From positions 1 to 18,985 of the forward strand of contig CAYHGV010000057.1 in NCBI GenBank assembly GCA_964356135.1: a stretch of 18,985 bases of DNA. Reading direction: 5' to 3'. A program made the position numbers and the translations under genes. Below the pieces are notes generated by a model. The model did not search any database. It was not told the DNA's origin and was given only the letters and a program-made list of their open reading frames with translations. This document shows, in pieces, positions 15,068 through 18,985 of the stretch. The DNA comes from CAYHGV01 sp964356135 (GTDB taxonomy: Bacteria; Hydrothermota; Tepidihabitantia; CAYHGV01). The number at the start of each line of letters is the position of its first letter. The stretch's first letter is position 1.

Positions 15068-15095
15068 ATAATAAACAAACGACTACCTCTGTCAA
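15068..15095 (-). promoter_or_regulatory. Promoter of the wbpB-wbpD-wbpE operon
   Basis: On the minus strand a perfect TTGACA (15095-15090) is separated by 16 bp from TATTAT (15073-15068, 5 of 6). The start codon at 15058 is only 9 nt beyond the -10 box, giving a leader of at most about 3 nt. It diverges from the subtilase promoter at 15154, with about 58 bp between the two -35 boxes. Confidence 0.65.
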
Positions 15096-15153
15096 GAACC
15101 AGTTCAGAAACTGGAAAGCCAGAGGTTTAGTTGTAATCTCCTTAAAATCCACC

Positions 15154-15181
15154 TTGACACCCGCCTTTTTTCGACTATAAT
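15154..15181 (+). promoter_or_regulatory. Consensus sigma70 promoter of the subtilase leader
   Basis: TTGACA (15154-15159) and TATAAT (15176-15181) are both perfect matches, 16 bp apart. Transcription should start near 15188, about 190 nt upstream of the protease ATG. This is the only promoter in the window with a long untranslated leader, suggesting post-initiation control. Confidence 0.8.
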
Positions 15182-15198
15182 TAAACTTGAGGTTTTCA

Positions 15199-15285
15199 AT
15201 GAACATAGGTCGAGGAATATGCAAGTACAGTCTCTCTCTCTCTCGAGATAATAATTGGCTTTATAGTTGCCAATCCTTCAGGTGA
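15199..15285 (+). CDS. Possible 28-codon upstream ORF (leader peptide)
   Basis: ATG at 15199 is preceded by GAGG (15189-15192) at a 6-nt spacing and reads 28 codons to TGA at 15283-15285. The GAGG sits at the extreme 5' end of the predicted transcript, so initiation would be near-leaderless. The peptide starts MNIGRGICKY, contains SLSLS encoded by a TC dinucleotide tract, and ends in QSFR. It has no run of one amino acid such as a classical attenuation peptide shows. The stop overlaps the 5' arm of the closing stem of the leader hairpin, so a ribosome finishing here would open that stem. It could be a chance ORF; no homologue is recognisable. Confidence 0.35.
   Translation: MNIGRGICKYSLSLSRDNNWLYSCQSFR
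15231..15244 (+). repeat. (TC)7 dinucleotide tract
   Basis: Seven uninterrupted TC units lie inside the upstream ORF and are followed by GAGA, making TCTCGAGA a palindrome. A change of one repeat unit would shift the upstream ORF frame. UCUCUCG at 15239-15245 can also pair with CGGGAGA in the apical part of the leader hairpin (15311-15317), with one G-U pair. Confidence 0.6.
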
Positions 15286-15375
15286 AGCGATTGCAGGTTT
15301 ACTAACCCCCCGGGAGATAGCCTGGAGGGGGTTATGGGCATAAACCTGCTAAATTTTTGCACCTGAAGGGGGTGA
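15275..15375 (+). promoter_or_regulatory. Structured 5' leader of the subtilase gene, candidate cis-regulatory RNA
   Basis: Three nested stems are perfect in the sequence. P1 is CCTTCAGGTG (15275-15284) with CACCTGAAGG (15360-15369). P2 is GCAGGTTTA (15293-15301) with TAAACCTGC (15341-15349). P3 is TAACCCCC (15303-15310) with GGGGGTTA (15327-15334), topped by a weaker CGGG/CCTG stem. P1 and P2 are separated by an internal loop (8 by 10 nt), P2 and P3 by a bulge of 1 by 6 nt. The Shine-Dalgarno GGGGGTGA (15368-15375) begins inside the 3' arm of P1. It is also almost identical to the 3' arm of P3, so ACCCCC could pair with it instead. I do not recognise TPP, cobalamin, GEMM c-di-GMP, SAM or other common riboswitch signatures. 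Confidence 0.6.
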
Positions 15376-15378
15376 CAA

Positions 15379-18300
15379 ATGTTGAGTAAATTGTTTAGGT
15401 TCTTAGTAATTCTAATGGTTCCTGCCCTCTTGGCAGTGGAACCGACCACGATAAGCACCTATGGACGGTGCCTAACCTATACCGTTACCGTCCCTGTCGG
15501 CCAAAAGCTATCGCCTGACCTCAAGATCATCCTCGATACCCTTTCAACCGGTGCCAAGACCCGGGTTATCATCACGTTGGCACGCCTGGCAGACCTTTCC
15601 GGGTTTCCCCGAGAGGCGAAAGCCGAAATGGTCGCCTTTTTGAAGAAGTTCGCGGCATTAGAACAGGTAGAAATCAAAACCTATCTCAATGCCTGCGGGA
15701 AGAAAATATCCAAGGTCGAGCCGTTCTGGATTTTCAACGGCTTGGTGGTGAATGTTTCCAGGGATGTGATTGAGGCTATTTCAGTCCGGAGGGATGTCGG
15801 CTGCATCGGGGAGAATCGGCTGATCAAGCTTGAGCCCAAAATTTCGAATGTCGGCATAAAAACCCTATTCACTCCGGAGACTCCCTGGAATATTGCGAAG
15901 ATTCGTGCTCCTGGTGTTTGGAACCGCCAGCCTCGTGGTTACACCGGTCTTGGAATCGTGGTGGGGAATATGGACTCCGGGGTGAGGGTTAGCCATGTGG
16001 CTCTGGCAGGAAAATGGCGGGGTGAAGGTCAACCTGACCCAGAGAATCACTGGTATGATGCGATCATCCCGGAAAATAAAGTACCCTTCGATTGCGATGA
16101 GTCTTACTATGAGGGTGTTCATGGTCATGGAACGATGACCATGGGTATTATGTGTGGCGGTAACGGGCCAGAGAGCGGACCCCCCGAGGATGATATAGGT
16201 GTTGCTCCAGAGGCAAAATTCATTTGTGCAAGAGCTTTCTATTGGCATGAAGGGATTAAGTTGTTGATATCTGATGACGAAAAGGTGAGTTCTTGCATTC
16301 AGTGGTATGCGGGGCTTTGGGGTGACCCCACCATAGGGGGTGCCGATGTCATCGACCTCTCCTTCGGTGAGGTTTACCATAAGGAATGGCCTATCCACTG
16401 GTTTAGCCTGAGAAATCTCCGCGACCTGGGAACCATCCCGGTTTGTGCTATCGGGAATATACCATCTGTAGGTGCGTTGCCCCGTCCGGGTAATTACCCC
16501 GTGGTGATTGGGGTGGGTGGTACAACACAATCCGATTTTTTGAGTTATTATTCCTCTAAGGGCCCGGCACCTAAAGAATACCCATATACGGTCGAAGATG
16601 ATTGGGGGTGTCCGGATTGGAACTTCTACAAACCCGATATTGTGGCACCCGGGGTGGATATCCGGAGTTGTAATAATATAAACGACTATTCATACTACGA
16701 AGGAGGGTTAGGAACCTCCTTTGCCGCCCCACATGTCGCTGGTACCATCGCCCTGATGCTTGAAGCGATACGCTCAATGTTCCCGAGTCAAAGCCAAGCC
16801 TATAAGAAAATCTACAACCTCCTGCTGGATAATAGTTTCAGGCTTATCGGAGAAACTTATCCTAACAACGAATATGGCTGGGGTCGGGTTGATGCCTATG
16901 AAGCGGTCAATGCAGCCCTCCAAACCTTACCCACTTGGGATGCCTGGTCGCCTCACGCTACCGCGTTCAGCTACAACCGCCAGTTATCGACGACAATGTT
17001 ACCAAATCCACCACCCGGTGCATACTACCGGTATCACTTCGCTTATGAGTCTGATAATCAGATTTATCGTACCCAGTGGACAGATGGTTACTTTACCCGC
17101 ACCCAACCCGAATTTATTACCGAGGGTGAGTTTCCCGGACTGGCAACAGTGGAGTTAATATCGCCAGGTGAGGCGATTTATTTGGGGTTAACCTACATCA
17201 GGGATAAATTCCCATATCTGAAACTGCGCCAGCCTGACGGTGACTGGGAAGAAGAGTTCCCATTAATCGATCAAATCAATCCACTCGGCCACCGCCGGGA
17301 TTCGGTTGAATGTGGACCGGTAAGCGGGATATTCGGCTCTATTAGATACGAGGACCCGCATAATCCTAATGATCATATCGTCACCGGAGCCGGCGTCTTC
17401 CCACTTAGATGGTACAACTTTGTCGCGAGCAATCCCGTTTTCATCTCATACATCGTTTTCGTATGCGTGCATTACAATCCCCAGATCCTCCCCCCGAATA
17501 GCCCGTTTACAATAGAGGAAGTGAGTATTCTCGATAGCTGTAGGATTTTTCCAGACCAAACTTGCGAGAATTGCTGCATTGCGGTGACCCCGGGCGATGT
17601 CTATCATGATGTCTATCATATTGTCTGGGAGAAATATACCGATAGTATTCCTTATCTAGAACCTAGACAACGGCGCTTTAAATCGGATATCTTTTATAGG
17701 ACTCGAGATGAGAATGGTCAATGGTCTCCTCCACTTCAAAACCCTCCGGTCAACCTTTCTGCTACCCCTTATGGTCCTTACGACGATATTTGCATCTCCG
17801 CCCACCCCTTTGTCGAAGCTTACGGTGAAAGAGTATTTGTCACCTGGGCTGAGGAGCTTGATGCGAACTACCAAAAGGAAGTGGTGCAGAGATTTCGGTA
17901 TCTAAACGATGACCCAGATGAATGGGAACCGCCAATCGGGGATGACCCTACACCCATCAGCAATAGTCCGAATCTGGATTCAGACTATCCCTCCAAAAGC
18001 ACCTCTGGTTTCACCACCTGGATGGAAGAGCTTTCATCAAACAACTGGGATATCTACTACGACTACCATCCGGACCAGGGCAATCCCGAGCAGGGTAACC
18101 TCTCTAATACTTCGAACCACTCAAGATTCAGCCAGTCCCATGCCTCGATGTCTACTTATGGAGCTATGTTAGGCACAGTCTGGACCGAGGGGAATGAGAC
18201 GCCATACACGATACCTTTCGAGCAGAAAGTATTCTCGCGAAATCTCAAATTATGTGCGAGCCCATCTTCCCATCCAGACTATCCTCTCATTTATTATCGG

Positions 18301-18985
18301 ACAGAACTCGGCGACTCTCTCCCATCTTCCTATTGTCTGAAGCGAACCGGTTTCAAGGATTCCAGAAACCACAAGGTAGATTATGGTTCCCAACTTATCT
18401 ACAAACTTCCTTATCTCAATCAGTCTAAATTTTACCTGCTCCGGGCAGTAGTGTATACCGACTCTCAGTCTGAATTTTCTCCTAATTATCAGCAGCGGTT
18501 CAGCCTTGATAAGCTCGTCGATACCACCATCACCTATCAAGCGGGCGTACCCGAAACTGTGGATATCTGGGTTCGACCTGACCTCCAGCAGGACAACCAG
18601 ATCATTCTCGAAGTCACCGGAACCAACAAGCTCCCTGCTTATCTCGAAGAATTTAGAATGTATCAGTTCGACCGCGTGGATAAGCTTCTAATTGGACCGG
18701 AAATCACTGGAGTTGAAGGAAGCACAATCAATCCTGTCCCGTTCTTCCAGATAATTCCAAGTCCTTCCAGCCGGACTCCGGAAATCCGCTATCAGCTCTC
18801 TAAAAGTCAAAATCAAATCAGCCTGAAGGTCTATGATATTTCAGGGAAACTGGTCAGGGATTTCTCCAAAGTCTTGAACCGGGAGCCGGGAGTCCATTCG
18901 ATTCACTGGGATGGCAGGGATGGAAATGGTAAAACCCTTCCCGCAGGTATCTACTTCATCCAACTCGAAGCCAATGCAACCAAAC
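15379..18985 (+). CDS. Secreted S8 subtilisin-family protease with C-terminal FlgD/T9SS-like sorting domain (3' end outside window)
   Basis: The frame is open without a stop from ATG 15379 to the window end: 1202 codons, incomplete. Residues 1-19 are a signal peptide (FLVILMVPALLA). A propeptide-like region (about 40-150) resembles the I9 inhibitor/bacillopeptidase F pro-region. The S8 catalytic domain (about 185-515) has all key residues: Asp199 (MDSG), His250 (HGHGT), oxyanion Asn360 (AIGN) and Ser447 (GTSFAAPHVAG). Residues about 515-1115 are a large beta-rich extracellular region that I cannot assign. Residues 1121-1202 form a FlgD-Ig/secretion-tail module (ISLKVYDISGKLVR, then HWDGRDGNGKTLPAGIYFIQL), which suggests export and surface attachment or release through a T9SS-like route. 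The start is supported by GGGGGTG 4 nt upstream. Expression is probably controlled by the structured leader. Confidence 0.9.
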   Translation, partial: MLSKLFRFLVILMVPALLAVEPTTISTYGRCLTYTVTVPVGQKLSPDLKIILDTLSTGAKTRVIITLARLADLSGFPREAKAEMVAFLKKFAALEQVEIKTYLNACGKKISKVEPFWIFNGLVVNVSRDVIEAISVRRDVGCIGENRLIKLEPKISNVGIKTLFTPETPWNIAKIRAPGVWNRQPRGYTGLGIVVGNMDSGVRVSHVALAGKWRGEGQPDPENHWYDAIIPENKVPFDCDESYYEGVHGHGTMTMGIMCGGNGPESGPPEDDIGVAPEAKFICARAFYWHEGIKLLISDDEKVSSCIQWYAGLWGDPTIGGADVIDLSFGEVYHKEWPIHWFSLRNLRDLGTIPVCAIGNIPSVGALPRPGNYPVVIGVGGTTQSDFLSYYSSKGPAPKEYPYTVEDDWGCPDWNFYKPDIVAPGVDIRSCNNINDYSYYEGGLGTSFAAPHVAGTIALMLEAIRSMFPSQSQAYKKIYNLLLDNSFRLIGETYPNNEYGWGRVDAYEAVNAALQTLPTWDAWSPHATAFSYNRQLSTTMLPNPPPGAYYRYHFAYESDNQIYRTQWTDGYFTRTQPEFITEGEFPGLATVELISPGEAIYLGLTYIRDKFPYLKLRQPDGDWEEEFPLIDQINPLGHRRDSVECGPVSGIFGSIRYEDPHNPNDHIVTGAGVFPLRWYNFVASNPVFISYIVFVCVHYNPQILPPNSPFTIEEVSILDSCRIFPDQTCENCCIAVTPGDVYHDVYHIVWEKYTDSIPYLEPRQRRFKSDIFYRTRDENGQWSPPLQNPPVNLSATPYGPYDDICISAHPFVEAYGERVFVTWAEELDANYQKEVVQRFRYLNDDPDEWEPPIGDDPTPISNSPNLDSDYPSKSTSGFTTWMEELSSNNWDIYYDYHPDQGNPEQGNLSNTSNHSRFSQSHASMSTYGAMLGTVWTEGNETPYTIPFEQKVFSRNLKLCASPSSHPDYPLIYYRTELGDSLPSSYCLKRTGFKDSRNHKVDYGSQLIYKLPYLNQSKFYLLRAVVYTDSQSEFSPNYQQRFSLDKLVDTTITYQAGVPETVDIWVRPDLQQDNQIILEVTGTNKLPAYLEEFRMYQFDRVDKLLIGPEITGVEGSTINPVPFFQIIPSPSSRTPEIRYQLSKSQNQISLKVYDISGKLVRDFSKVLNREPGVHSIHWDGRDGNGKTLPAGIYFIQLEANATK

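Noticed and set aside
15275..15369. Leader hairpin as an intrinsic terminator
   Set aside because: The stem is followed by GGGTGACAAATG rather than a T-run and lies directly against the protease start.
15275..15375. Leader hairpin as a GEMM c-di-GMP, TPP, cobalamin or other common riboswitch
   Set aside because: The conserved sequence blocks of these classes are not visible; only the general shape of a long imperfect hairpin is shared.
15865..16530. 221-codon open frame on the minus strand
   Set aside because: It is antisense to the subtilase catalytic domain, whose Asp, His and Ser motifs are all in the plus-strand frame; no Shine-Dalgarno site or family resemblance.

Overview
The window looks like a stretch of a diderm bacterial chromosome of moderate G+C, probably from an uncultured FCB-like candidate phylum (WOR-3/Stahlbacteria-like is my guess from gene content). 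The clues are a patatin fused to a BamA-type barrel, an ExbB/ExbD/ExbD/TonB set, a lipoprotein PstS homologue, and a secreted subtilase with a FlgD/T9SS-like C-terminal sorting module. A run of ten Ns at 13448-13457 marks a scaffold gap, as expected of a metagenome assembly. The taxon cannot be proved from this sequence. I see no rRNA, tRNA, CRISPR array, transposase or phage gene.

Layout. (1) 112-2990, plus strand: a two-gene DUF58/BatA operon of the MoxR-associated (Bat) type. (2) 2991-3296: a convergent intergenic region full of hairpins and a dispersed 'ATCTGTG' repeat. (3) 5444-3297, minus: a patatin-like phospholipase with POTRA and outer-membrane barrel. (4) 7025-5601, minus: a tandem two-domain ThyX homologue whose signature motif is divided between the two halves. 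(5) 12258-7150, minus: a tightly packed six-gene operon, PstS-like lipoprotein > TPR protein > ExbB/TolQ > ExbD > ExbD > TonB. (6) 15058-12389, minus: a translationally coupled three-gene nucleotide-sugar operon (Gfo/Idh dehydrogenase > hexapeptide N-acetyltransferase > DegT aminotransferase) matching the WbpB/WbpD/WbpE route to UDP-2,3-diacetamido-2,3-dideoxy-glucuronate. (7) 15154-18985, plus: a perfect-consensus promoter, a leader of about 190 nt with a possible upstream ORF and a strong nested hairpin, then a large secreted S8 protease that runs off the window.

Two regulatory patterns stand out. First, operon-leading promoters (TTGACA-like, 16-17 bp spacer, TATAAT-like) lie only 5-10 nt upstream of start codons at four genes, which predicts leaderless or nearly leaderless transcripts; internal genes use good Shine-Dalgarno sites or ATGA/TAATG overlaps. 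Second, the subtilase has a long structured leader in which the Shine-Dalgarno sequence can be sequestered in two alternative ways, next to an upstream ORF that ends inside the closing stem. I could not match it to a riboswitch class I know, and it is the best candidate here for an undescribed element.

Functionally the window is dominated by the cell envelope: TonB-type energy transduction, an outer-membrane lipase, surface-glycan precursor synthesis, and a secreted protease.
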